A stretch of 64,000 bases of DNA, from assembly GCA_964344145.1 (NCBI GenBank), contig CAYFME010000003.1:15554-79553 (forward strand). Reading direction: 5' to 3'. Source of the DNA: JABJOE01 sp964344145 (GTDB lineage Bacteria; Patescibacteriota; Patescibacteriia; UBA9934). The notes beneath the pieces are model-generated. The model was not told the DNA's origin. It did not search any database and saw only the letters and a program-made list of their open reading frames with translations. Below are positions 1 through 8,817 of this stretch, piece after piece. Position numbers and translations under genes: made by a program. Each line of letters opens with the position of its first letter. The first letter of the stretch is position 1.

Positions 1-72
1 GCAAAACGCTACTGTTGCTGCCTGGCGTTTGCCTCCACAACGCCAAACAAAAACACAGCATCAAAACGCTGT

Positions 73-101
73 TTTTTAGCAAAAAACACCAATATTGTCA
101 A
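73..101 (-). promoter_or_regulatory. Promoter reading out of the left window edge
   Basis: On the minus strand a TTGACA box (101-96), a 17-bp spacer and TAAAAA (78-73) preceded by TGC form a good sigma70-type promoter. It starts right after the stop codon of the TPR gene. The leader carries two hairpins (ACAGC/GCTGT followed by T's, and GGCGTT/AACGCC at about 24-50). The first could also terminate the TPR transcript. The gene it would drive lies outside the window. Confidence 0.5.
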
Positions 102-102
102 G

Positions 103-903
103 CTACCCAACTATCTTCTGACGAACATCCTCAATGCGCCGCTCAAACACCTCAATCTTCTTATTCTCAGGGTTTGATTCTCTAAGTCGATCGAGGGTCG
201 TCATGGCCTCATGAACATCCTGCAGCTGGATAAGAATGTCGATCAAAAAGTCGAGATACTTTGGATTGTTTGGACGGAGCGCCACGGCTTGCTCAAAGTA
301 CGAGCGCGCGGTCTGCAAGCGTCCCCGCGTCACCTCAACCTCACCCAAAGCTGCCAACACACTCGGATCCTCAGGAGCCAGCTTGTTAAGAAAGCTCCAT
401 GTCTCAAGGGCCAGATCATAATCTTTCTTCTGAAAGTAAAGACGACCCAAGCGCTCGTACGCTTCAATATGCCGTGGATTGGCACTAATAATCTCAATCA
501 GCAACTTCTCTGCTCGGTCCCACTCATGCCGCTCCAACAGCTCCTTTGCTTCTTGCAGCATCGCACGCACGGTCTCCTTATCAACATGTGCTACACCCGT
601 CTGTCGCTGCTTCTTCTGGTACGATCGCTCGGCTGCCGTCAGTTTGCCGGCAACACGACGAATTCCCTCTTGAACTTTCTTTCCGAGTGGGCTGATGACA
701 TCCTGTTGAGCGCGCTTCACATACTTATCGCTCGCTCTGCTCACACGTTGACGCAAAATGTCGTACTTCAGCTTACGAGTCTGGGCATCGGGCAAGGACT
801 CGGGATCGAGCAATTGCAATTGTGACCACTTGCGCCAAAAGAGCCAGCCCAAAATGCCAAGGCCGATAAGCAAAACGATAACAAGAAACAACGTTACCCA
901 CAT
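103..903 (-). CDS. Membrane-anchored TPR-repeat protein
   Basis: This 266-residue protein has one N-terminal membrane segment (about residues 2-23), a basic cytoplasmic stretch, and tetratricopeptide repeats from about residue 115 to 250 (for example the segments around AYERLGRLYF and VLAALGEVEV). TPR domains act as protein-interaction scaffolds, so this is probably an inner-face scaffold for an envelope complex; that role is inferred. It starts 1 bp after the tpiA stop codon and is probably co-transcribed with tpiA. No catalytic motif is visible. A partner cannot be named from sequence. Confidence 0.8.
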   Translation of the reverse strand: MWVTLFLVIVLLIGLGILGWLFWRKWSQLQLLDPESLPDAQTRKLKYDILRQRVSRASDKYVKRAQQDVISPLGKKVQEGIRRVAGKLTAAERSYQKKQRQTGVAHVDKETVRAMLQEAKELLERHEWDRAEKLLIEIISANPRHIEAYERLGRLYFQKKDYDLALETWSFLNKLAPEDPSVLAALGEVEVTRGRLQTARSYFEQAVALRPNNPKYLDFLIDILIQLQDVHEAMTTLDRLRESNPENKKIEVFERRIEDVRQKIVG

Positions 904-904
904 A

Positions 905-1687
905 CTAAGCGCTTTGCGCGTTGATCACGTCCATAGCTGCCTCCAGAATGTCCTGGAAGGCACGGATTTTCAAACTCGCTCCACCAACCAACACGCCATC
1001 AATCTCTCGCTCGCGCAACAATTGATACGCATTCTCTGGATTCACGGATCCACCGTAGAGAATGGTGATCTCATTTACATCCACCTCAACCAACGAACTA
1101 AGTACTGATCGAATGTACGTGTGCATCTCGACCGCATCTCCTACAGAAATCACCTTCCCACTGCCAGAGGTTGAAATAGACCACACTGGTTCGTAGGCAA
1201 CGATCAGTTGCGATGCTTTACGGATCGTCACGTCAGAAAGGGCCGCCTTGAGTTGATCAGCAACGAACAGCTCATGCGAACCATCCTCACGCCGCTCAAG
1301 AGGCTCACCCACGCATAGCACTGGCGTGACCTTCGACGCAATGCAAGCCTTCATGCGGCGTGCAATAAGCTCATCATCTTCGCCAAACTTCCAGCGACGT
1401 TCTGAGTGACCAATCAATGCATACGTTGTGCCAACGTCTTCGAGCTGCGATGGGGATACTTCTCCCGAAAAGGCTCCCGAACGATCTACGCCCACATTCT
1501 GCGCACCAAGCTTCACACGTGACCGCGCCAAGGCCTTATGCACCTCACTCAAAGCCGTAAACGCAGGGAATACCGCTACTTCTGGCGTACGCTCTTTTCC
1601 ACGCAAAGAACGCGCGACGCCGCGGCCCAAGGCCACAGACTCACGGATCCCAAGGTTCATTTTCCAGTTCCCAAAGACGTACTTCAT
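905..1687 (-). CDS. tpiA: Triosephosphate isomerase
   Basis: This cytoplasmic enzyme interconverts dihydroxyacetone phosphate and glyceraldehyde 3-phosphate in glycolysis. The 260-residue length matches the family. The catalytic residues are all present: Lys9 in NWKMN, His94 in IGHSERRW and Glu166 in AYEPVW. The phosphate-binding YGGSVNPENA and GVLVGGASL motifs near the C-terminus are also intact. The gene is followed within 1 bp by the TPR gene and preceded by an M16 peptidase 27 bp upstream. With pyruvate kinase at 41031-42434, it indicates that the cell retains at least lower glycolysis. Confidence 0.97.
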   Translation of the reverse strand: MKYVFGNWKMNLGIRESVALGRGVARSLRGKERTPEVAVFPAFTALSEVHKALARSRVKLGAQNVGVDRSGAFSGEVSPSQLEDVGTTYALIGHSERRWKFGEDDELIARRMKACIASKVTPVLCVGEPLERREDGSHELFVADQLKAALSDVTIRKASQLIVAYEPVWSISTSGSGKVISVGDAVEMHTYIRSVLSSLVEVDVNEITILYGGSVNPENAYQLLREREIDGVLVGGASLKIRAFQDILEAAMDVINAQSA

Positions 1688-1713
1688 AGCCCCTTCAGCC
1701 TACCCTCATGCCT

Positions 1714-2985
1714 CTAAAACGGCAAATGCTTCAAAAGCGCTTGGTCGGTTTTGTACGGTCCTACAGCGGCAATTGACAAACGGCCCATGTTGAACGTTTC
1801 CTTTGCCACGCGCTTGATGTCGGCACCGCGAACACGACGAATGCGCGCGATCATTTCATCAGGCGTCAAAACATCGTCAAAGAATAACTCCTGACGTCCA
1901 TAAAACTCCGCTTGAGACGACGAGTCTTCCAACGACAGCTGCGACGCACCAGCAACATGATCTTTCATGTACTGCAATTCCTTTGACGTAACGCCGTTGC
2001 GTGCGACCTTCTTGAGCTCATCAACAATCACCTTCAACGCCTCAGTCAACCGATTGGCATCAAGTCCTGCTCGAACGGTAAACATGCCGACATCCTGATA
2101 CGCACTTGCTGACGCACGAATCGAATAACACAATCCACGACGCTCTCGAACCTGCACAAACAGTCGCGATGACATCGCACCGCCGAGGATTGCTGCCAAC
2201 AACTTGAGCGCATACTGATCTTTGTGTGTTCGTCCTGGCGTGGGGAATCCAAGTGCCAACTGCATCTGCTGAAGATCTTTGTATTGACGACCAACACGCG
2301 GCGTCTTGCGCTCTGGCATCTCCCCAAACGGGAGATAACTTTCAGGCTCAGCAGCTTCTTTTACACGACCAAACGTTCGCTCGAGCTTTGCCATCGCATC
2401 CTTTGGGACATTCCCGGCCATCACGATGACCATCTGTGACGGCACATAGTACCGATCGCGATACGCAATAAGATCTTTGCGCTTCATGGTCATCATGGTC
2501 TCAGGCGTGCCGGCTATTTCCCGACCAAGGGGATTGCCGTCAAACATTGCCTGCTCCAACAAATCACCGATGTGCATTATCGGATTCTCCTCGTACATCT
2601 TGATCTCCTCGATGATCACTTTGCGCTCGCGATTCATCTCCGCAGATTTGTACGTTGAGTTGAAAATCATGTCGTGCAAAAGATCAACGGCCACACCGAC
2701 CTTCTCCTGCGCAATCTTAATGTAATACCCCGTCATCTCTTTACCAGTGTAGGCGTTGTACTCGGCGCCATATCGGTCGAGGGTTTTGGAAATATCGATC
2801 GCCTTTGGACGCTTCTTGGTCCCCTTGAACATCAGATGCTCAATAAAATGCGAGCCGCCCCACACGTCGTCAGACTCATAGCGCGAACCAACCTTGGTCT
2901 GCACCAAGACGGTCACCGCCTGCGTGCCGGAAAACGGGACGAGATGCACTCGCATCCCGTTTGAAAGTTTCTTTGGATGTTTCAT
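1714..2985 (-). CDS. M16-family zinc metallopeptidase (insulinase/MPP-like)
   Basis: This 423-residue protein has the inverted zinc motif HxxEH of M16 peptidases (H46-F-I-E49-H50). The downstream acidic helix KVIIEEIKMYEENP supplies the third ligand, and the non-catalytic C-terminal M16 domain carries the usual R-x-x-x-G-L-C-Y signature (RERRGLCYSI). The family cleaves peptides or processes secreted proteins. A GGGGG stretch sits a few bases before the ATG. The gene lies 1 bp after the stop of the upstream HExxH membrane protein, so the two are likely co-transcribed. The substrate is unknown. No signal peptide is seen, so a cytoplasmic location is likely. Confidence 0.93.
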   Translation of the reverse strand: MKHPKKLSNGMRVHLVPFSGTQAVTVLVQTKVGSRYESDDVWGGSHFIEHLMFKGTKKRPKAIDISKTLDRYGAEYNAYTGKEMTGYYIKIAQEKVGVAVDLLHDMIFNSTYKSAEMNRERKVIIEEIKMYEENPIMHIGDLLEQAMFDGNPLGREIAGTPETMMTMKRKDLIAYRDRYYVPSQMVIVMAGNVPKDAMAKLERTFGRVKEAAEPESYLPFGEMPERKTPRVGRQYKDLQQMQLALGFPTPGRTHKDQYALKLLAAILGGAMSSRLFVQVRERRGLCYSIRASASAYQDVGMFTVRAGLDANRLTEALKVIVDELKKVARNGVTSKELQYMKDHVAGASQLSLEDSSSQAEFYGRQELFFDDVLTPDEMIARIRRVRGADIKRVAKETFNMGRLSIAAVGPYKTDQALLKHLPF

Positions 2986-2986
2986 G

Positions 2987-4546
2987 TTAGCCCCCTAAAA
3001 GATACGAGCTTGTTTCTTGCGCAAGGTCAGTAATCAATGCTGAACGGACATCCGATGATACAGAGTCAATGGAACCGCCGTCTGACTTCACATCAGCAAA
3101 CACAATGTGATATTCGCCCGCATCTCGAATACCATTTTCCGTTCGCCCCTCAGGCATATAAGAAGCGAATGTCACCGTCTGATCAGCGTTCCACATCACA
3201 CCGTTGTTGATTCCTGTATCCGATGCATCTCCGGTGACAAATACGCCTTGGAAATGCTCATCTTCAAAAACCGTAATATGTCCTGTATACAATGTTTCAT
3301 TTGCCTCAGCTGCAATGGCAGGCGCCTGATCACCAACGGTTTCAACCAATCCTTGCAGCATGGCAATACTACGATAGCGAGGATCTTCAGCCAACGGACC
3401 GTCTACGGTCAATGCGCTATCCAGGCCGATTCCAGTCTTCTCAGCATAGGCATTGCTGAGTCGATTAAAATGTCCACTTGTATACGCATCGTAGAGCAAT
3501 TCCTGATTATCAACCGCCGCCACAAAAAACGCTGCTGCGGCCGTTTCGCCGCCTTGATATCCATGGAATGGATCGTCATTCTCCCCACGAATCGCCTCTC
3601 GAACATCGTTAGCAACCCATTCGGTCATCCCTTCGTACAAGCCGGCGCGCAAATCGTCCTCCCCATTTTTCCCCTGCTTCAATTCACCCTGCGGGAACGT
3701 ATGCATAAACTCATGGAAGAGGATGTCGTCAATCAGCTCCGCAAGCTTTTCTAGGTCACCTCCGCTTTGCTCCAGCAAACGCGTCACGTTCAACTCGATC
3801 AGACCAACCTTATGCGTTCCACCGGCGTGCTTCTGATTCTCCAGCGACTGACGTCGCTCATCAGACAATTCGTCGCCATGCATTTCAATGAGAGAATCAA
3901 TACTCGCATCCGAGTATACGGAGATACCCCAGAGTCGACTTGTTCCGGCGATCGAGGTAATTGAGTCCCCTGATCGTTCTGAGAGAACCTTGAAGACTTC
4001 TTGCGTTGGAAAATTCTTGATAGTCGAAGAAAACACTTCCGCTTGCTCAGGTGTCATCATCCCTTCAAATTCTGCATCAACCAATAAACGCTCTCCAGCA
4101 TCTTCAAAGACCTTATCAATCCGCTCAACAGGCTCACTTTCCAATTGCGTGTTTATAATCTCTTGACGTTCCGCCTCCAATCGTTCCATTTGAGCCTTCT
4201 CAGAGGAATCTCTAAAACGATCGTAGCCAAGCTTGCCGCCACCAGCAATGGATACCACCGAAGCGACGAGCAATGTTCCAATGCGTGCCCAACGTGGAGC
4301 GCAGCTTGGCATAAACAAATTTGGCACCTCATCTTTAGCAGCCTCCAGTTCCTCGGGAGTCGCTTCCGTAATTTCCCCACGCTCAAAAAATCCTGATTCC
4401 AGGGCCTCTGGGATATCCTCTCCCTGTTCATGTGATCCGATTTTTACCTCAACCACACCCACTTCCTGATCCGGCACCTCATCAGAAATCTTCCACGCCT
4501 CTGGCCCTCCTAGTTCACCAAATCCTTTGCCAAGCTTTCGTTCCAT
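2987..4546 (-). CDS. Single-pass membrane protein with HExxH metallopeptidase motif
   Basis: This 519-residue protein has an acidic N-terminal cytoplasmic region (1-85), one membrane segment at about 90-105, and a coiled-coil stretch (about 115-140). A large extracellular part holds an HEFMH zinc-binding motif (278-282), followed 23 residues later by EGMTEW (305-310). HExxH plus a downstream Glu is typical of gluzincin peptidases, so this is probably a membrane-anchored zinc protease facing outward. The family was not recognised beyond the motif. Its neighbour is an M16 peptidase in the same direction. The assignment rests on the motif pair only. Confidence 0.7.
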   Translation of the reverse strand: MERKLGKGFGELGGPEAWKISDEVPDQEVGVVEVKIGSHEQGEDIPEALESGFFERGEITEATPEELEAAKDEVPNLFMPSCAPRWARIGTLLVASVVSIAGGGKLGYDRFRDSSEKAQMERLEAERQEIINTQLESEPVERIDKVFEDAGERLLVDAEFEGMMTPEQAEVFSSTIKNFPTQEVFKVLSERSGDSITSIAGTSRLWGISVYSDASIDSLIEMHGDELSDERRQSLENQKHAGGTHKVGLIELNVTRLLEQSGGDLEKLAELIDDILFHEFMHTFPQGELKQGKNGEDDLRAGLYEGMTEWVANDVREAIRGENDDPFHGYQGGETAAAAFFVAAVDNQELLYDAYTSGHFNRLSNAYAEKTGIGLDSALTVDGPLAEDPRYRSIAMLQGLVETVGDQAPAIAAEANETLYTGHITVFEDEHFQGVFVTGDASDTGINNGVMWNADQTVTFASYMPEGRTENGIRDAGEYHIVFADVKSDGGSIDSVSSDVRSALITDLAQETSSYLLGG

Positions 4547-4554
4547 ACCAATGC

Positions 4555-5928
4555 TTAAAATTTGTCTTCAAAGTAGGTCACGAGCTCGTCAATCGGCACG
4601 CGATCTTGCTTCATTGTATCACGGTCGCGTACGGTCACGGCGTGGTCCTGCAGCGAGTCAAAATCAACGGTCACACAATACGGCGTACCGATCTCATCCT
4701 GCCGACGATAGCGTTTTCCAATGGACTGCGTTTCGTCGTAGTTAACGTTCCAATGTGACTGAAGAGCGTCGAGCACGCGCTTGGACGTATCCTGTAACTC
4801 CGGCTTCTTGGATAGCGGGAGGACAGCAACCTTGTATGGAGCGAGCTTGGGATGAAAGCGCATGACAACACGTGTGTCACCATCAACCTCTTCCTCGTGA
4901 TACGCTTCGAGCAACACCATCAACGTCGTTCGCGTCAAACCGAACGTTGGCTCAACAACATGCGGAATAAACTTCTCACCAGACATCGGATCGGTGTAGC
5001 GAAGATCAACACCGCTGTGCTCCATGTGATTCTTCAAATCAAAGTCTGTGCGATACGCGAGACCGAACAACTCCTTCCAACCAAATGGCGTGAGATACTC
5101 AATGTCGACCGTGCGATCAGAATAGTGAGATAGCTCTTCCTGTGTGTGCTCACGGACACGCGTATGACTCATATCAAAGCCCATTTCCTTGAGCCACGCT
5201 TGCATTTCAGACAACCAGTACTCAAACGTTTCCTTCCATTCAAACTCGCGAATGAAGTACTCGAACTCCATGAGGTCAAACTCGAGCGTACGAAACGTGA
5301 AGTTGCCAGGCGTAATCTCATTTCGAAACACTTTTCCAACTGATGCAATACCAAACGGTAAACGCTTACGTGATGTTTGCAAAACGTTTTTAAAGTTTAC
5401 GAACATTGCTTGCGCAATTTCACCTCGCAAATACACGGTCGACTTGTCCGCTTCCGTTTTACCGATGGACGTCTGGAACAACATGTTAAAGGTGCGAGCA
5501 TTCGTCATCTCGCCTTTCGTACCGCACTTCGGACAAGGAAGATCATTCTCTTGGATAATCTCTGTGAGTTCCTCAGGAGACTTTCCATCAGCCTGTATGT
5601 CTGGCAGGGCCTCTTCCACCAGATGATCTGCTCGATGACGCGCTTGACACTTTCGACAATCGATCATGACGTCATGAAAACTCGCCGTATGCCCAGATGT
5701 CTCCCAAACCTTTGGATTCATCATGATAGCCGCGTCCAATCCAACCATATCAAGACGCTTGTGCACAAAACGCTCCCACCACCAGTTTCTGATGTTGTTC
5801 TTCAGCTCAACACCTAAGGGACCATAGTCCCATGAGTTTGCCAAACCACCATAAATCTCAGAACCCGGGAATACGAATCCTCGGGTCTTGCACAAGTTCA
5901 CGATTTGTTCCATCGAGACATCTTTCAT
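4555..5928 (-). CDS. glyS: Glycyl-tRNA synthetase, alpha2 type
   Basis: This class II enzyme charges tRNA-Gly. Its 457 residues match the single-chain dimeric (archaeal/eukaryal-like) form used by many bacteria. The N-terminus (GFVFPGSEIYGGLANSWDYG) is diagnostic of the family, and CRKC and CPKC pairs suggest a zinc-binding insertion around residues 90-135. Motif 2 (FRNEITPGNFTFRTLEFD) and motif 3 (GLTRTTLMVLL) are visible, and the C-terminal anticodon-binding domain begins near KVAVLPLSKK. The gene follows frr after a 175-bp leader with strong hairpins. It ends 9 bp before the HExxH gene. Confidence 0.97.
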   Translation of the reverse strand: MKDVSMEQIVNLCKTRGFVFPGSEIYGGLANSWDYGPLGVELKNNIRNWWWERFVHKRLDMVGLDAAIMMNPKVWETSGHTASFHDVMIDCRKCQARHRADHLVEEALPDIQADGKSPEELTEIIQENDLPCPKCGTKGEMTNARTFNMLFQTSIGKTEADKSTVYLRGEIAQAMFVNFKNVLQTSRKRLPFGIASVGKVFRNEITPGNFTFRTLEFDLMEFEYFIREFEWKETFEYWLSEMQAWLKEMGFDMSHTRVREHTQEELSHYSDRTVDIEYLTPFGWKELFGLAYRTDFDLKNHMEHSGVDLRYTDPMSGEKFIPHVVEPTFGLTRTTLMVLLEAYHEEEVDGDTRVVMRFHPKLAPYKVAVLPLSKKPELQDTSKRVLDALQSHWNVNYDETQSIGKRYRRQDEIGTPYCVTVDFDSLQDHAVTVRDRDTMKQDRVPIDELVTYFEDKF

Positions 5929-6103
5929 ACTTCTCTCTTCTTACGTAGTGTCGAATGCATTTCAGTTAAGGGAGCTCTTTCTTATCAATACGACCGTTGA
6001 TGGTCGTATACCGTGACAGGCCAGCTTGGGTTATCAGACCGCCGGCTTTTCGGTTCCTCCGAAAAACGGAAGCTGATGACCTAAGGTGGCCACACACAGA
6101 CCG
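5929..6103 (-). promoter_or_regulatory. Structured frr-glyS intergenic leader
   Basis: This 175-bp gap contains several complementary segments when read on the minus strand. GGTcATCAG pairs with CTGATaACC, enclosing TCCG/CGGA and CCG/CGG helices. A separate perfect hairpin (ATACGACC/GGTCGTAT) lies closer to glyS. No T-box signature (GGUGGNACC) or known riboswitch consensus was found. It may be a regulatory leader for glyS or only a processing or termination structure. Confidence 0.4.
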
Positions 6104-6795
6104 TTACACGGTCGTTACCTCTGCTTCCTTCTTTTTCCCAATCTCCTCGATCTGTCCGTTGAGTTCNNNNNNNNNNNNNNNNNNNNNNNNNNNNNNNNNN
6201 NNNNNNNNNNNNNNNNNNNNNNNNNNNNNNNNNNNNNNNNNNNNNNNNNNNNNNNNNNNNNNNNNNTCGTTACCTCTGCTTCCTTCTTTTTCCCAATCTC
6301 CTCGATCTGTCCGTTGAGTTCTTTCACGTGCTTATCCAAGTCAGCCAGCTGACCGTGCTTTTGATCATCAGAAATTCCCTCCTGCTTTTCGATCTTCTTC
6401 TTCACATCCTCACGAACCTGTCGCACCGCAATGCGCGCCGCTTCCATCTTCTCGTGCACTTGCTTCACCATCTTCTGACGCGTCTCATCCGTCATCATCG
6501 GAATGTTCAACCGAATGATCTTTCCATCAACCGTTGGTGTCATGCCAAGCTCTGCGGCAACAAGCGCTTTCTCGATATCCTTCACCACACTCGCATCCCA
6601 TGGCTCAATTTGAATCGTGCGTGCGTCGGGCGTGGCAATGGACGCCAAGGTCTTCAAGCCTTGCTGCGCGCCGTATGCTTCAACACTAATATCTTCCACC
6701 ATCGCCGGATTGGCGCGGCCGGTGCGAACGCTCTGGAGTTCTTGAGAAAGGTGATCGAGCGCTTTTTGAAACTGGGGTTTTGCGGCTTCTAACAT
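6104..6795 (-). CDS. frr: Ribosome recycling factor, interrupted by an assembly gap
   Basis: RRF splits post-termination ribosomes together with EF-G. Translation from the ATG at 6795 (MLEAAKPQFQKALDHLSQEL) gives the whole family sequence, including SVRTGRANPAMVEDI and the C-terminal helices. The sequence is broken by 100 N (6167-6266) with the same 55 bp on both sides. If the duplicate is collapsed, the frame runs straight to a TAA at 6106-6104, giving a C-terminus EAEVTTV. The earlier in-frame ATG at 6846 would add 17 residues encoded by a CCTATAGG-type repeat and is not the likely start. The gene is complete in the real genome. Confidence 0.93.
6112..6321. other. Assembly gap with 55-bp duplicated ends
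   Basis: The 55 bases at 6112-6166 and 6267-6321 are identical and flank exactly 100 N. Equal end overlaps of one k-mer length around a fixed-size gap are an assembler/scaffolder artefact. They are not a biological direct repeat. Confidence 0.95.
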
Positions 6796-6839
6796 AGGTC
6801 TAGGACCTATAGGTCCAATATGACTTATAGGTCTTATAG
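6794..6839. repeat. CCTATAGG-type repeat cluster, copy A
   Basis: Overlapping short palindromes built on ATAGGTCC / GGACCTAT / CTTATAG lie between the BNR lipoprotein gene and frr and overlap the frr start codon. Related clusters occur at 7905-7938 and 17236-17275. Confidence 0.8.
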
Positions 6840-6845
6840 TTAACA

Positions 6846-7904
6846 CTAATCGCCCAAAGCGGCAAACCCAATTAATACTCTATCTCCGTCTTTCGGATGC
6901 ACCAACATAACGTACGGTGTGCGTGACGATGGCAATGAGCTCGTCACCCATGAATCACCGTTGTTTGTTGATGCGTAGAACGTCGTCTCGGTTGCGTAGT
7001 AAATCGTACTAGCATTTTCCGGATCGTACGCAACACTCTGGATGTCGACCTCGCCCGCCTCGGTAATCAACGGAATCTCTGTCCATGACTCGCCCTGATC
7101 CTCTGAAAGCAACAGACCAAACTCGGTACTCATAATGACCGATGTACCATCAGCGACCTGCGTGAAGCCATAGACCTTCTCGGCATCGTCAAAAAGATCC
7201 TTCAGCTCGTCTTCGTTGGAAACCCACGTCTCGCCGCCGTCCGTCGTGCGGAACAGACCATCACGCTCCGTACCAACCATCACGATGCGGCTGTCACGGT
7301 TACTCACAATCAGCTCAACAATCTCTTCGTCCAAACGCTGCACGGTCTTCCACGTCTCACCAGCGCTCTCCGTCTTCACAACGGTTCCAAGACTGTCACC
7401 AATCCACAGCGTGTCCGGTGTGTACCAGTCCAACGCCATGGTGACGATCTCTTCACTTTCATCGTCAATCACATAGACCGTCTCCATGGTGCGCAGACAG
7501 TCGGTTGATTTGAGAATGGAATCCGGCTTTGCTGCGTAGATCGTGCAGACGTCTTCCGGATGAACCTCGATAGCGATGATCGATCCGCTGCGCGCTTCGT
7601 CCGCCTCGGGACGCTGCCAACTCGATCCGGTGTCGTACGAAAAGAAGATTCCGTTTCCGAGCGTGCCCATGTAGTACGCGGTTGGATCGCTTGGATCGAT
7701 CTCAATCGTCGCCACGTTCACGCCGGCGATAGACCCAACGCCTGATTCCTGCGGGAGATCTGTCAGCTGTTCCCAGGTGTCGCCGCCATCTTTGGATTGA
7801 AACACCGAACCGTCGTTGCTTGCGGTGTCGGAGCTAGAAAAACAACCAGCGCCAAGAACAATAAGTGTACTGAAAGCAAAAAATATACGTCTCATAATAT
7901 TCAT
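6846..7904 (-). CDS. Secreted BNR/Asp-box beta-propeller lipoprotein
   Basis: This 352-residue protein starts with a signal peptide ending in a lipobox-like VLGAGC, so it is probably a lipoprotein. The rest carries at least six Asp-box repeats of the form S/T-x-D-x-G-x-x-W: DGGDTW, DTGSSW, SAGETW, DGGETW, DQGESW and NNGDSW. These mark a sialidase-like or YCF48-like beta-propeller. The sialidase catalytic residues are not evident, so binding or assembly is more likely than hydrolysis. It is bounded on both sides by CCTATAGG-type repeat clusters. The ATG at 7904 is used; an internal ATG at 7895 is also possible. Confidence 0.8.
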   Translation of the reverse strand: MNIMRRIFFAFSTLIVLGAGCFSSSDTASNDGSVFQSKDGGDTWEQLTDLPQESGVGSIAGVNVATIEIDPSDPTAYYMGTLGNGIFFSYDTGSSWQRPEADEARSGSIIAIEVHPEDVCTIYAAKPDSILKSTDCLRTMETVYVIDDESEEIVTMALDWYTPDTLWIGDSLGTVVKTESAGETWKTVQRLDEEIVELIVSNRDSRIVMVGTERDGLFRTTDGGETWVSNEDELKDLFDDAEKVYGFTQVADGTSVIMSTEFGLLLSEDQGESWTEIPLITEAGEVDIQSVAYDPENASTIYYATETTFYASTNNGDSWVTSSLPSSRTPYVMLVHPKDGDRVLIGFAALGD

Positions 7905-7938
7905 CCTATAAGTCCTATAGGTCTTATAGGACCTATAG
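7905..7938. repeat. CCTATAGG-type repeat cluster, copy B
   Basis: Alternating CCTATAAG, TCCTATAGG and TTATAGGACC units lie immediately upstream of the BNR lipoprotein start and downstream of holB. Same family as copies A and C. Confidence 0.8.
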
Positions 7939-7949
7939 TCTTTCCTATT

Positions 7950-8774
7950 CTACAACGAACGAGCAAAGTGCTGAAGGGCGAGTTGTTTATTACTGTTACG
8001 CGCGAGATCGTCGCGCAGCTGCATGAGCGCTGTAAGTGGTCGCTGTGTATCGCCCTGGTGCAACCGTGCGTGTAACAATTCTTCCCATTGCGTCATTGGC
8101 AGCTCGCGCTTTTCCTTTACCCAACGCTCAATCATCGCAATACGCTGCCACAGAGCACCACGCAGAAACGCCTCCGCCTCGCGCGTCATCATCTCGTGCT
8201 GTTCACGATGTTCATCGTCCTGCATCAGGATCTCAAGCCCTGGGAAAAAGCCTCCCCCTGCCCCTCCATGACTGGAGGGGTGGCGCTGCGGAGTCTCTCC
8301 CCCAGCTATGGGGGAGCTGGAGGGGGCTACGGGATGAAAACGAATATGCGCACATCGTGAACGGATGGTCTCAAGGAGACGATCTGAACGATGGGCGACA
8401 AGAACGAGAATAGTGTCGCCTCGCGGTTCTTCAAGTGTTTTGAGCAAAGCGTTTTGTGCAGCGGGCGTCATCTGATCAGCTCCATCGATCAAAGCGACCT
8501 TTTTACCTGTACCAAGCCCCGAAAGGGATAAACGCTCTCGAAGGACTCGAATATCTTCAACAGGAATCGTACCTTTCCCGGATAGGTACACGGCATCAGG
8601 ATTCTGTTCAGGGGGAATGTCCGTAATCGCCTGCAAAAAGGCCTTTGCAGTCGTTGCTTTGCCCAAATGCTTTGGCCCAGAAAATAGATATGCATGGGCA
8701 AATTGGCCATTTTTGAGCAGTTTTTGAAGGTATTCAAGCTGCTTTTTGTGCCCAATGATGTCAGAAAACGCCAT
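7950..8774 (-). CDS. holB: DNA polymerase III delta' subunit, with an in-frame palindromic insert
   Basis: This 274-residue clamp-loader subunit shows the delta' N-terminus (DIIGHKKQLEYLQKLL). A degenerate P-loop (SGPKHLGKATTA) is followed by a sensor-like region (KTLEEPRGDTILVLVAH). Delta' normally opens the clamp loader in the replisome without hydrolysing ATP, which fits the altered P-loop. Between about residues 148 and 174 the reading frame runs through a palindromic repeat at 8249-8328 that encodes a Pro/Gly/Ser-rich stretch foreign to the family. The start codon is only 9 nt from an extended -10. Confidence 0.88.
   Translation of the reverse strand: MAFSDIIGHKKQLEYLQKLLKNGQFAHAYLFSGPKHLGKATTAKAFLQAITDIPPEQNPDAVYLSGKGTIPVEDIRVLRERLSLSGLGTGKKVALIDGADQMTPAAQNALLKTLEEPRGDTILVLVAHRSDRLLETIRSRCAHIRFHPVAPSSSPIAGGETPQRHPSSHGGAGGGFFPGLEILMQDDEHREQHEMMTREAEAFLRGALWQRIAMIERWVKEKRELPMTQWEELLHARLHQGDTQRPLTALMQLRDDLARNSNKQLALQHFARSL
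8249..8328. repeat. Twin-hairpin palindromic element inside holB
   Basis: Two perfect 8-bp hairpins with 4-nt loops, CCCCTCCA/TGGAGGGG (8261-8280) and CTCCCCCA/TGGGGGAG (8297-8316), lie inside the holB frame. A second copy with the same hairpins occurs at 48067-48145 inside another gene. Confidence 0.9.
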
Positions 8775-8783
8775 ATTGCGCTT

Positions 8784-8792
8784 ATTTTATCA
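8784..8792 (-). promoter_or_regulatory. Extended -10 of holB (short leader)
   Basis: TGA-TAAAAT ends 9 nt before the holB ATG, so the transcript should begin close to the start codon. Confidence 0.5.
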
Positions 8793-8817
8793 CATTCTCA
8801 GCACTGTACAGTCATAC

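Noticed and set aside
5929..6103. T-box riboswitch before glyS
   Set aside because: Neither the T-box antiterminator sequence nor a specifier loop could be found.
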